64,000 nt of DNA from Candidatus Krumholzibacteriota bacterium (lineage in GTDB: Bacteria > Krumholzibacteriota > Krumholzibacteriia > Krumholzibacteriales > Krumholzibacteriaceae), in NCBI GenBank assembly GCA_016932415.1, contig JAFGCX010000025.1:4175-68174 (forward strand). Direction: 5' to 3'. This document shows, in pieces, positions 16,576-25,603 of this stretch (position 1 is the first letter of the stretch; every line of letters begins with the position of its first letter). Position numbers and translations under genes: made by a program. The notes under the pieces are model-generated. The model was not told where the DNA came from and made no database searches. It was given only the letters and a program-made list of their open reading frames with translations.

Positions 16576-18219
16576 TTATGGCCTTACCCTGTTATTCGAA
16601 TATTTCGTAATGAGCTGGTCCCTGAGCCCGGAGTAGATACCGTGTATCTCCCCCATCCGCTCCAGAGTTATCCCGGTAAGGTATTTCTTCGCTTTTTGAG
16701 GGTCTTTTTTATACAGACGGGCCGCTTCTTCATCGATCTGAGCCTGCTGCTTGAAGAAGGAGTCTTCCAGCGGATCGCGCAGAGCCTTGACGTCCTTTAT
16801 CGCCTCCTGCCATTTAAGGTAGAGGAGATTGTCGACAAAATCTATCGCCCATCTGACCGAGCCCTCATCATACTTTTCGGGATCCCATACCTGGTAAGCC
16901 TGATGGATCTGCGTCACACCGGTATAGATCGGCACATACGCTCCGACATGCTGGTTATCTACGAAGAACCAGTAGATTCCTCCTACGGGATCGGGAAGCC
17001 ATGACCGCAGCTGGGCGACCATCCCGTATCCCCCCTTGGAGACGTTTCTGCGAAAATCGATATCGAGAAGGTTTCTCAAGTCAGGCGTGGGGAAAGGTGT
17101 CGCGAGAGGGCTCTTCACGAGATTTCCCTCGTCATCCGGCACGAGCCAGTCGAAATCGGCCGTCATATCATAGATCGTCCCCTCGAAAGTCGAGCGCTGG
17201 AAAGCGATCACGTCACGTACGGAGATGAGTGTGTCCGGCCTGGCGGAAAATGGATAGATGGAAAGCGGTTCGACATACTGGTGATATGAGTCATTCTTCT
17301 TCGCCGGTTTTTCGAGCCACCTGTCGGGCCACTCCCTGAGACCGGCGCAGAAAGTCGAATAAAAGAGCCACGATCTGCTCGTAGCCCATTCTCTTGGAAG
17401 GGGAGCGTAGATTTCCTGCCATACGAATGGGGCTCCCCCTGCCGGATCGTACCAGCCCCTGTCGATAGCTTCCTGCATGTAGTTGGACGAAGCGATGAAC
17501 TCGCCGGAACGGGAAAGATCGATCTCGCCAATGATCGACCAGTTCGGGACCATCGCCACGTGATCGTCTGGAAGTCGTCTTGCTGCCCAGAGAGCTCCAG
17601 GTTTTCCACTCCCGCGTTTCCATCCCGGTCCGATGCTGAAAAGCTCGAGGATCCAGGCTTCATCAGGATCGGCGATCGCTATCGTCTCCGATTCCGGTCC
17701 GCACGAAGGAAGAAAACCGTATTCGTCGACAAGAGACGTGATCAGCCTCACAGCGTCTATCGCTTTCCTGCACCTCTGGAGGGCGAATATCATCGCCTGC
17801 TCTACGGTGATTATCTGCTCGCCTTCTCCCTTTTCGAGACCAAGTTCATCCCGCTGGCTCGTCGTGCTCTCGCCTATCGCCAGCTGGTATTCATTTATAT
17901 GCGAATATCCCGAATGGAAATAGGCGAAAGTCCTTTCTACCTGCGGTATCTCCCCTATCACTTCCCATTCTCCGTGGGCGATAGAGGGGTCCTGGATTCC
18001 CCAGTAGACGGGAGCCATACTTCCCTTCCCGTGTCTCATCGCCGGAACATAGACTAGTCGTGAATTGTCGCACGCGTCGGTATGCGAGGTTATCACTGAA
18101 CCGTCGACAGTGGCATCCCTGCCGGCCACGACTATCGTGCAGGAACCGGCCGGCGACAGGTGCGATGACGATACAAGCAAGGCGAGGCAGAATGATATTG
18201 TTGTCACGGGGTTCTTCAT
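16576..18219 (-). CDS. Secreted C69-family dipeptidase
   Basis: 547 residues from ATG 18219, which has AAGGAG eight bases upstream; the frame is open 22 codons further. The signal peptide is followed by SCTIVVAGRDATVDGSVIT, where Cys27 is the N-terminal nucleophile that family C69 exposes after processing. The long C-terminal region with FSARPDTLISVRDVIAFQRS matches dipeptidase A homologues. It lies 38 bases upstream of the M28 gene and is probably its operon partner. It is divergent from the methyltransferase/HEAT gene at 18446. Confidence 0.85.
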   Translation of the reverse strand: MKNPVTTISFCLALLVSSSHLSPAGSCTIVVAGRDATVDGSVITSHTDACDNSRLVYVPAMRHGKGSMAPVYWGIQDPSIAHGEWEVIGEIPQVERTFAYFHSGYSHINEYQLAIGESTTSQRDELGLEKGEGEQIITVEQAMIFALQRCRKAIDAVRLITSLVDEYGFLPSCGPESETIAIADPDEAWILELFSIGPGWKRGSGKPGALWAARRLPDDHVAMVPNWSIIGEIDLSRSGEFIASSNYMQEAIDRGWYDPAGGAPFVWQEIYAPLPREWATSRSWLFYSTFCAGLREWPDRWLEKPAKKNDSYHQYVEPLSIYPFSARPDTLISVRDVIAFQRSTFEGTIYDMTADFDWLVPDDEGNLVKSPLATPFPTPDLRNLLDIDFRRNVSKGGYGMVAQLRSWLPDPVGGIYWFFVDNQHVGAYVPIYTGVTQIHQAYQVWDPEKYDEGSVRWAIDFVDNLLYLKWQEAIKDVKALRDPLEDSFFKQQAQIDEEAARLYKKDPQKAKKYLTGITLERMGEIHGIYSGLRDQLITKYSNNRVRP

Positions 18220-18445
18220 CTCGATATCTCCTTCGGTGAAAGACGCTGACCATCGATTGTAAACAAAGCATCGACGGCCGAACAAGTGAATTGTTCGCGT
18301 CGGTAGGCATCCAGCCTCTCGAGCGATCTTAAAAAGAGACTTTTGCAGTCTGCCAATAATATGTACAATGCGAGTACACTATATCAGGGATCCCTGTTCC
18401 ATCGTGACCGGTAGGAAGATGACCCTGCTCCGGGAGGCTGATAGA

Positions 18446-20221
18446 ATGAAAGGACGATTCCTTCAGACTGCTTTCCTTTTTTGCCTGGCCGTTGTCTTTA
18501 CAGTCGGGCTGACTTTTGCGACTGTCGAGCTTCCTTACAGGATCGATCATATTATCCAGGGCAGAGTGACTACTCCCGGTTTCGATTCCCATGCAGATGA
18601 GGCGAGCCGTCTCCAGACAGAGCTGTTCATCGATCATTACAATCTCAGGGAAACAGGATATTTTTTCTTTGCCTTGATGGTCATCCTTCTCATAACCGGA
18701 TTTGCCACGCGCAGGACAGCCCTGGCGGCCGCTGGAGCTTTTACTTTCATGCTTCCTGTTTTCGCGCAGTTCGCCGGTGTAATGTTCTTCCTTGCCGGCC
18801 TGGGAATATTGAACATCCTCTGGCTACCCCTTCTCGACATTTCATACGACCTTCAACAGCTCGGGATGGTCATCCACGCTCCATACGACCTGTTGATGTG
18901 GCTGCTGGGAAAGGCCGGTATCAACGGCTACCGGTATATCGTCAATTTCTTCATCGGAGGAGGGCTTCTTCTTTTTTTTCTGGGAACATGGGCCTGGCTC
19001 ATCGCCCGGGGCGGCAGGAAAAAGGTGGCAGATATCTGGATATACAGGTTCTCCCGCCATCCGCAATACGCCGGATGGATAATCTGGAGCTACGGGGTCT
19101 ACCTCCTGCTTCTTCGTGGACTGTATCCGAAACGTTCATGGGGAATAGGTGCCAGTCTTCCTTGGCTGCTGTCGACGATCTTCATCATCGGAGTGGCTAT
19201 GGCAGAGGAGATACGGATGGCCCGTCTCCATGGAAGCAAGTACGAAAAATACCGCTTGAGCGCGCCTTTCCTTTTTCCTTTGCCCCTCTGTATCAGACGG
19301 CTTTTCTCGGTGCCGCTGAGATTGATCTTTAAAAAAGAGTTTCCCGTCAGAAGACGCGAAGTTGCCGCTGTCCTTTCCCTTTACACAGCCCTGCTCCTGT
19401 CGATATCGGCTCTTTTCTATATGGACGGAACCCGAACGATATCTCTCCTCTTCAGACCAGCCGCCAGCCGCCAGGAAGAACTTGAGGATATCACCAGAGA
19501 TATTGAAGTGGAGGATCGCAGGATACCCCGGTATCGCCTGGCGGAAAGGTTGAGATCGTACGGAAACCCATCTGTGGAACATTTCGTCAGGCTGCTGGGC
19601 AATGAAAAAGATCCGGTCAGGTTGATCGCTATAGACGCTCTTGGGAAGCTTGGGAGTGAAAAAACCCTGCCGGTTCTCGTTGGATTGCTTGATGATCACT
19701 CTGCCGATATACGCTGGCATGCGACTATCGCTTCCGGGGCGATTTTTTCAAGGCTTCGGGATAAAGATGTCGCTCTCGCCGACGTCGACGCAAATACGAA
19801 GACGGAGAAGATTCCCGCCGCGACCCGGGAAATGGAGACGATCTATCAACTCGCCCGGGAGGCGCTTGCCGCCAGGCTCGACGATACAGAATCATATATC
19901 CGTATTGAAGCGATGAAATCGCTGGCTTACGCCGGATCCGACACAATAGTCGAAAGAGCAAAGCGGTACATGGGCAGCGACGAGAAGTGGTTCCGCGCGG
20001 GTACGATCGACGCCCTCGGACTTCTGCGCTCGGAAAAGGCTGTAGATATAATTCTTGCCGGGCTCGTCGACGATGACGCGTATGTCAGGCGCCGCTCCGT
20101 TATCGCCCTGGTTATGTCCCGATCGCGCCGGGGATGCCCGGTACTGGAAAAGGCGGCAGGCGACGACGACAGGGAAGTCCGCCTCTACGCCGCCGAAGCG
20201 TTGAAGCGCCTCTGCCCCTGA
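18446..20221 (+). CDS. ICMT-like membrane methyltransferase fused to HEAT repeats
   Basis: 591 residues from ATG 18446, which has GGGAGG eight bases upstream. The N-terminal half has about six hydrophobic helices ending in the isoprenylcysteine/phospholipid methyltransferase signature RFSRHPQYAGWIIWSYGVYL and EEIRMARLHGSKYEKY. A further TM near SLYTALLLSISALFY leads to a C-terminal domain of about 240 residues with HEAT/PBS-type repeats (LLGNEKDPVRLIAIDALGKL, GLVDDDAYVRRRSVIALV). The methyl acceptor is unknown. The topology suggests the HEAT solenoid recruits a protein or lipid substrate to the membrane enzyme. Confidence 0.8.
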   Translation: MKGRFLQTAFLFCLAVVFTVGLTFATVELPYRIDHIIQGRVTTPGFDSHADEASRLQTELFIDHYNLRETGYFFFALMVILLITGFATRRTALAAAGAFTFMLPVFAQFAGVMFFLAGLGILNILWLPLLDISYDLQQLGMVIHAPYDLLMWLLGKAGINGYRYIVNFFIGGGLLLFFLGTWAWLIARGGRKKVADIWIYRFSRHPQYAGWIIWSYGVYLLLLRGLYPKRSWGIGASLPWLLSTIFIIGVAMAEEIRMARLHGSKYEKYRLSAPFLFPLPLCIRRLFSVPLRLIFKKEFPVRRREVAAVLSLYTALLLSISALFYMDGTRTISLLFRPAASRQEELEDITRDIEVEDRRIPRYRLAERLRSYGNPSVEHFVRLLGNEKDPVRLIAIDALGKLGSEKTLPVLVGLLDDHSADIRWHATIASGAIFSRLRDKDVALADVDANTKTEKIPAATREMETIYQLAREALAARLDDTESYIRIEAMKSLAYAGSDTIVERAKRYMGSDEKWFRAGTIDALGLLRSEKAVDIILAGLVDDDAYVRRRSVIALVMSRSRRGCPVLEKAAGDDDREVRLYAAEALKRLCP

Positions 20222-20438
20222 CCTTACAGGCCGATTGAAGTATAATCACTAAAAACCCTCTTTGACTCGGTCTGGCTCTCCATTTTTCGGATTATTTGTC
20301 ACTTTATGTTATTTTTTATCTATTTTTTGCTTTTCGCGATCGTTGATTTTGGTTATACTACCACCTTGCGACGAGGCGCGGCAGCACAAAGAACGATTTT
20401 TTTAATTTCCGCGGGGGAAAGAATCGGGAAAAAAGATC

Positions 20439-21335
20439 ATGACAGACCGGTTGATGACGACGAAAGAACTGGCCGCTTATCTGAGCCTTAACGAAAAGAA
20501 GGTATACAGCCTTGTGAAAAAAGGGGCTATCCCCTTCACGAGGGTGACGGGAAAATACCTCTTCCCGCTAGACTCGGTAAACAGATGGATCGAGGAGAGC
20601 ATTATAGCCGCTTCGACCGGAAAAAGCACCGGAAAGATCACCATCACGGGAAGCCACGACCCTGCCATCGACCTTCTCGTATCGGAAGTGAACCAGAGAC
20701 ATTCTGATATCACGATGTTGATGGCGAGCGTGGGCAGCACAAGAGGGATGGAGATGCTCAGGGATGGAAGGGCGGACATGGCAGGCATCCACATCCTCGA
20801 CCCCGATTCGAGCGACTATAACCTTCCATGGATAGAAAAAAACGCCCCCGGATTAAGACCTGTAGTCGTTCATTTCGCGATGAGAAGCCAGGGACTGATA
20901 GTGGCAAAGGGGAATCCTCTCGGTATTGCCGGGATCGAGGATATCGCCGCAAGGCGGCTTAAGTTCGCCGGAAGGCAGAAGGGCTCGGGCACAAGGATGC
21001 TGTTGGGGCACCTTCTCTTCAGAGCCGGCCTCGCCGAATCCAATATCGAGATGCCTCTCGGCGAGGCGGCGACGCACACCGAGATCGCCCAGGCGGTCCG
21101 CGCCGGGCTTGTCGATGCCGGATTGGGAGTGCAGGCAGCGGCGATCGCGGCAAGGCTCGATTTTATAAATCTTACCGAGGAAAGCTTCGATATCGCCATG
21201 TCGAAGAGAAATTTTTACAGCGAGCCGGTGCAGAAATGCCTCGACACAGTCAGGTCCGAGGCGTTCAGGGGGAAAGTGACGTCGATGGGCGGCTATGACA
21301 TGAAAGATTCCGGATCTGTCATCTCATGGGGATAA
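20439..21335 (+). CDS. MerR-like HTH plus periplasmic-binding-like domain regulator
   Basis: 298 residues. Residues 1-55 are an excisionase/MerR-type helix-turn-helix (MTTKELAAYLSLNEKKVYSLVK). From about residue 70 a PBP-like domain follows, with GSHDPAIDLLVSEVNQRH, MASVGSTRGMEMLRDGRADM and GSGTRMLL, the group seen in regulators proposed to sense molybdate, tungstate or related small ligands. It lies upstream of a cytochrome with a sulfite-oxidase-like fold and a porin on the same strand. A TATACT at 20354-20359 in the 217-base upstream gap could be a -10, with no convincing -35. The ligand is inferred, not shown. Confidence 0.82.
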   Translation: MTDRLMTTKELAAYLSLNEKKVYSLVKKGAIPFTRVTGKYLFPLDSVNRWIEESIIAASTGKSTGKITITGSHDPAIDLLVSEVNQRHSDITMLMASVGSTRGMEMLRDGRADMAGIHILDPDSSDYNLPWIEKNAPGLRPVVVHFAMRSQGLIVAKGNPLGIAGIEDIAARRLKFAGRQKGSGTRMLLGHLLFRAGLAESNIEMPLGEAATHTEIAQAVRAGLVDAGLGVQAAAIAARLDFINLTEESFDIAMSKRNFYSEPVQKCLDTVRSEAFRGKVTSMGGYDMKDSGSVISWG

Positions 21336-21371
21336 GAGGCGCTCGTGATGAGACGATCCTGGTGAAAATGA

Positions 21372-22682
21372 TTGAATTTAAACGCGAGATTAAGCCCTTT
21401 TCAGCACGGAGCTGAAAGAAAGGAACATCAGGATTTGAAATCAGAAATAAACAAAAAGAAAACAGAGTGGCCCGCTGTCATTCTTCCTCTACTGGCAATC
21501 CTTATCGCCGCTTTGTTCACGATGAATTGCTCGGAAGACGACCCCGAGCTTCTCGTCTCGTCGAGAGCTTACCAGGGACACGCGTCTGACGCCGATATCA
21601 ATAATTTCGTAAGGACCTACCCGCACGCGATCGGGACCCGTCTCGATGATTGTCAGACCTGCCACCGCGCCGGAGCGGTCACTGATGACCAGATGGAGAT
21701 CATCCAGGCTAACCCGTGCGACTACTGTCACTATATTCTGCATCCCCCCGAGGGATGGACTGGATTACCTACGACCATGATAGAGACTCTCAACCCTTAC
21801 GGGCGTGACTACCTGGATGCGGGAAGGGACAGGATGGCCATAGTCGATATCGCTTCTTTCGACAGCGACGGCGACAGTCATATCAACTCCGACGAGATCG
21901 ACGACCTCAGGTACCCTGGCGACCCTGGCAGCTACCCGGGGCTCGAACTCTGCCCAGTACGGACGATCACCCTTGAAGAGATGAAAAATATGCCGGTGAC
22001 AACGCAGTTTGGACTGGCCAACACGACCAAGCAGCAGTACGACTACTATGCGACATATACCGGCGTAAAGATCATCGATCTTCTCGATGCCGCTGAAGTA
22101 GACCTTGATGGAGCTGTGAGTATCGATGTCATGGCTCCCGACGGGTACGCGAAGACATTCTCGGTCGAACAGATCACGCAGCAATACCCCGATCATCGCT
22201 TCTATCCTGGTCTCGGAACAGCCGATCTCGGGATCGATTGCGCTTTTGTCGAATATCCGGACGAGACATACGGCCTTTCCTGGGGTGAACTTATAGGAGT
22301 GGAACTCGGTCAGGAATTCTGGCATATCCTGGCCTACGAAAGGGAGGGTCAGCCTCTTGAAAGATCATATCCCGACCCGGCGACTGGAAGGATAGTCGGA
22401 GAAGGTCCGTTCAGAAATATCATACCCCCCGGAACGGGCGACGATGAACTCGACAGGCCCGATCGCGGAAAGAACCAGGAAACATCCGGCTGCACGATGC
22501 CCGAATGGAACTACAACTACGACGCTGATCACAACGCGGGAAGCATGGTCAAGGCGGTTGTCATCATAAGGATTAATCCGGTCGATGAGGGCTGCGAGGA
22601 ATTCGATATAATCAACGGCGGATGGGCGATGGTAGACGGCGATTTCATCCTGATCTACGGACATGGAGTAAGCGCGGACTGA
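21372..22682 (+). CDS. Di-heme c-type cytochrome with sulfite-oxidase-fold domain
   Basis: 436 residues. A hydrophobic export segment (LPLLAILIAALF) is followed by two heme motifs, CQTCH (94-98) and CDYCH (116-120). A calcium-loop-like DSDGDSHINSDEI lies near 164-176. Residues about 200-350 resemble the molybdopterin-binding fold of sulfite oxidases: YTGVKIIDLLDAAEV, APDGYAKTFSVEQI, GEGPFRNIIPP. I see no clear cofactor-ligating cysteine in that domain, so it may be a non-catalytic or quinone/electron-transfer version. The start is TTG 21372; TTG 21435 is an alternative nearer the export segment. Its stop overlaps the start of the porin gene. Confidence 0.78.
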   Translation: MNLNARLSPFQHGAERKEHQDLKSEINKKKTEWPAVILPLLAILIAALFTMNCSEDDPELLVSSRAYQGHASDADINNFVRTYPHAIGTRLDDCQTCHRAGAVTDDQMEIIQANPCDYCHYILHPPEGWTGLPTTMIETLNPYGRDYLDAGRDRMAIVDIASFDSDGDSHINSDEIDDLRYPGDPGSYPGLELCPVRTITLEEMKNMPVTTQFGLANTTKQQYDYYATYTGVKIIDLLDAAEVDLDGAVSIDVMAPDGYAKTFSVEQITQQYPDHRFYPGLGTADLGIDCAFVEYPDETYGLSWGELIGVELGQEFWHILAYEREGQPLERSYPDPATGRIVGEGPFRNIIPPGTGDDELDRPDRGKNQETSGCTMPEWNYNYDADHNAGSMVKAVVIIRINPVDEGCEEFDIINGGWAMVDGDFILIYGHGVSAD

Positions 22683-23851
22683 TGCGGTATCTGATGCAGC
22701 TGGCAGCTGCTGTCATTTTGATCCTCTTCCTCCAGTCGGCGGCGGCTCGTAATGCCCTGGCCGGAGAAGAGAGCCTGGCGATCGAAAGCAACGCCTCGAT
22801 ATGGTGGATCATAAATGAAGAGGTTGAGAACGGTCTTTTCCAGAACGGATCCCTCGATCCCGCCGCGGGCAGCGCTTCCGGGTTTAATTTCAGAGCCGGC
22901 AGGCTCGCCTTCTCCTGGCGATCGGCCGATGGCAGATACGAAGCACTAGTCAGGATCAGGCTTGAACAGAGGGCAGACATGCTTGATCTTTACGGCACCT
23001 GGAATTTCAGGCCATGGCTCCGCGCGTCGATCGGACAGATGCGCATCCCTTCTACCAGAGAAGGGATGACTCCCTGGTACGACCTCGATTTCATAGGAAA
23101 ATCTTCTTTCGCGAAACATATATCGGACTATTCTCTCAGCCGCACTCCATACATATCATCGGTCATGGCGGTCAAATCGTACGACAGGGACCTGGGAGTA
23201 GCTCTGAAAGGCGCCGTCACGTCAACGGACCGCGACCTTTTATCATGGTTCATCATGGTATCTAACGGGATCGGAGCTGGCAGCTATATAGGAGGAAGGG
23301 AAGATCCGGGATTTGTCTATACGAACGCGGTCGGAGACTATTATTACGGCCTCAGGGTCGAGGCCTCCCCTTTGTCGATTGTGAGACTTGGCCTGCATCT
23401 AAGCAGAAATATTCACGACAACATCGCACTCGGCGATCGCGGGCCCGTCCTCGATCTGGACAGATCGGCACGTACCGCTGACCTTTCCGCGAGCCTTCCA
23501 TCCGGGCAGCGCCTATACGTTTTTTACGGCGATGGAAGAATGGATGACTATTCCCTCGCGCAGCATTACCTCTATGAATACGGTGGCTGGGGGATCTCTC
23601 TGATCCAGCCACTGGACTCGGGAAGATTTGAGCTTTGCGCCCGTTTCGATCGTTTCACCGCTGAGTACGCGACCGGAAGTCTCGAGACGGTCGATGAAAA
23701 CATCACCTTCGGAATCAATTTCCGTCCCGACAGGCGGATCAGGCTCATGCTCAATTATCTCCTGAAGAACAGGTCGAATTCATCCGAGCCGGATCTCGAA
23801 GACAATATCCTCTACCTTGATTTCCAGTTCAATTTTGATACGAAGGTATAG
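22682..23851 (+). CDS. Outer-membrane porin (OprP/OprO-like)
   Basis: 389 residues from ATG 22682, which overlaps the stop of the cytochrome gene (TGATG), implying coupling. A signal peptide (LAAAVILILFLQSAAARNALA) is followed by repeated amphipathic beta strands, including GFNFRAGRLAFSWRS, ASIGQMRIPSTREGMTPWYD and a C-terminal strand with aromatic alternation (ILYLDFQFNFDTKV). The layout fits phosphate-selective-porin-like barrels. With the cytochrome before it, it may move a substrate or electron partner across the outer membrane; that is inference. Confidence 0.8.
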   Translation: MRYLMQLAAAVILILFLQSAAARNALAGEESLAIESNASIWWIINEEVENGLFQNGSLDPAAGSASGFNFRAGRLAFSWRSADGRYEALVRIRLEQRADMLDLYGTWNFRPWLRASIGQMRIPSTREGMTPWYDLDFIGKSSFAKHISDYSLSRTPYISSVMAVKSYDRDLGVALKGAVTSTDRDLLSWFIMVSNGIGAGSYIGGREDPGFVYTNAVGDYYYGLRVEASPLSIVRLGLHLSRNIHDNIALGDRGPVLDLDRSARTADLSASLPSGQRLYVFYGDGRMDDYSLAQHYLYEYGGWGISLIQPLDSGRFELCARFDRFTAEYATGSLETVDENITFGINFRPDRRIRLMLNYLLKNRSNSSEPDLEDNILYLDFQFNFDTKV

Positions 23852-24090
23852 TTATACCCTCTCATTCAGCCCTGCCAGCCTCTGCCCCGGAAGGGTCACA
23901 ATTGCTCTCCGGTCTGTACGTGACGGGACATCATCCTGATACTCCGCAAATCCCACACCAACACTAAACAGCCGAATTTATGACAGTTATGACCCATCAC
24001 CCTTTCGAGGCACACCGATTGCAGTCCAGAACCCCGAGTGGGTACCCGTGCAGCCAGTAATGGATTGAAAAAATTGAGGAGGGATCCAGT

Positions 24091-24474
24091 ATGAAAAGGA
24101 TCAGTATAGCTACGCTTGCGCTAGTTCTTGTGATAAGTCTTTCGGGCATTTCTCTCGGCGCTGACCGGTGGGAGGAACAGATAACGATATCACCACAGGT
24201 ACTTGTGCTCGATTTTGCGGGGACGAGGATCTCCATTCACTCGATAATTCCAGCCGCCGATCTTGTTAAAAACTCGATCTACATCGAGGTAAATGGCGCG
24301 GGGCCGATAGCGCCTTGCGGCCTGGGTGTCGATCTGCGGGGAAATATCGTTGTAAAAGTGAGAGTCGACGATATAAGGCAGTACGTCGCGCCTCCGTCGG
24401 CGGAGATCGCGTTGCGCGGCCTTTATGTCTCGGGAGAGGAACTCTTTGCGACCGGAACGGTCGGCATTAGATAG
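24091..24474 (+). CDS. Small secreted protein, unknown function
   Basis: 127 residues with a clear signal peptide (LALVLVISLSGISLG) and GGAGGG well placed before the ATG. The mature part is beta-rich (QVLVLDFAGTRISIHSIIPAADL; VEVN-like strands; DLRGNIVVKVRVDDIRQYV) and looks like a single Ig-like or carbohydrate-binding-like domain. I do not recognise the family. It is a single-gene unit: 239 bases without a gene lie upstream, and a strong terminator follows at once. Confidence 0.7.
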   Translation: MKRISIATLALVLVISLSGISLGADRWEEQITISPQVLVLDFAGTRISIHSIIPAADLVKNSIYIEVNGAGPIAPCGLGVDLRGNIVVKVRVDDIRQYVAPPSAEIALRGLYVSGEELFATGTVGIR

Positions 24475-24482
24475 ATCTGTCC

Positions 24483-24526
24483 GGGGGACCGCGGAATTGG
24501 CCTCACCGCCTGTCCCCCTTTTTTTT
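24483..24526 (+). terminator. Rho-independent terminator
   Basis: GGGGGAC (24483-24489) pairs with GTCCCCC (24512-24518), followed by eight T residues (24519-24526). It ends the small secreted-protein gene. The same bases also code the extreme C-terminus of the convergent rsgA. Confidence 0.8.
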
Positions 24527-25579
24527 CATATCTTTCTTGACTGATTTAACATACTTGCCGAAATCTTTATCCTTTTTTCGTTTTTCCACGTACGACATCT
24601 GATGAAATTCCGATTCCCGTATCAGCTTCATATAGCTCTTATACCGTTCTTTGTCGAGACTACCGTTATCGACAGCCTCGAGGACCGAACAACCCTCTTC
24701 GTTCGAATAAGTGCAGTTACGAAAACGGCAATTAGGGGTCAACTGAGTGATATCCGAAAAACTTTCATCGATCCCCGTATCGAGGCCGATCAGGCCCAGC
24801 TCGCGCATTCCGGGATTATCGATCAACATCGCTCCGTTATCGAGAACTATCAGCTGGCGGCGCGTAGTGGCGTGTCTTCCCTTACCGTCTTTTTCCCTGA
24901 CCTTCCTTGTCAGAAACTCTTCCCTGCCTGTAAGATGATTTAGAAGGGATGTCTTTCCGACTCCCGAGGATCCGAGCAGGCAGTATGTCTTGCCAGCCTC
25001 GAGGAAACTCCTGATCTCATCAAGCCCGGATCGAGATTCGTTACTGAACGCAATGACCCTGGCTTTGATGCCGGCACTGCTGATCCCGCCCAGCATTTCC
25101 TGAAGTTCATCGGAACTTACCAGGTCGGTCTTGCTCAGCAGAATGGCAGAGTCGATCTTGCCCTCTCCGACCATCGCCAGGTAACGCTCAAGCCGCCTTA
25201 GATTGAAATCGGAATCGGCCGCCTGCACTACAAAAGCTGTATCGATATTTGAAGCGATGAGCTGATGATCGATCGACTTGCCCGCGGACTTTCGCGTCAA
25301 GATTGTTTTTCTCGAGAACAGGCCATGAATTATTGCAAAGGTGCCTGAATCGTAGTACGTGACAAAGACCCAGTCTCCAACGCATGGCAGATCGGCATCA
25401 TCCTCTGAATGATAAGATAATCTGCCGGCGAGCTCGGCTGGCAATTCACCATTTTCATTCCTGATGATATATCGCGACCGGTCGACGGCTGTCACCCTGG
25501 CAGGGTGAAAATCCTTATTTTCCGATTCATCGAGTTGGCTCTGAAACCACTCATCGAATCCGAGATCCTTCAGTTCCAT
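24503..25579 (-). CDS. rsgA: RsgA-type circularly permuted ribosome GTPase
   Basis: 358 residues. An OB-fold (residues about 25-90) precedes the permuted GTPase domain: G4 LLSKTDL, G1 GSSGVGKTSLLN (203-214), G2 HATTRRQL and G3 DNPGMREL. The C-terminal zinc knuckle reads CRFRNCTYSNEEGC, where the usual His ligand (CxH) is Tyr291. RsgA matures the 30S subunit decoding centre. The N-terminal extension fits the longer YjeQ/EngC forms. It is the last gene of a minus-strand run after DUF3078 and mscS (24-base gap), and its end overlaps a terminator of the convergent gene. Confidence 0.9.
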   Translation of the reverse strand: MELKDLGFDEWFQSQLDESENKDFHPARVTAVDRSRYIIRNENGELPAELAGRLSYHSEDDADLPCVGDWVFVTYYDSGTFAIIHGLFSRKTILTRKSAGKSIDHQLIASNIDTAFVVQAADSDFNLRRLERYLAMVGEGKIDSAILLSKTDLVSSDELQEMLGGISSAGIKARVIAFSNESRSGLDEIRSFLEAGKTYCLLGSSGVGKTSLLNHLTGREEFLTRKVREKDGKGRHATTRRQLIVLDNGAMLIDNPGMRELGLIGLDTGIDESFSDITQLTPNCRFRNCTYSNEEGCSVLEAVDNGSLDKERYKSYMKLIRESEFHQMSYVEKRKKDKDFGKYVKSVKKDMKKKGDRR

Positions 25580-25603
25580 GATTGTCTCTGAATTCCCTTT
25601 TTC

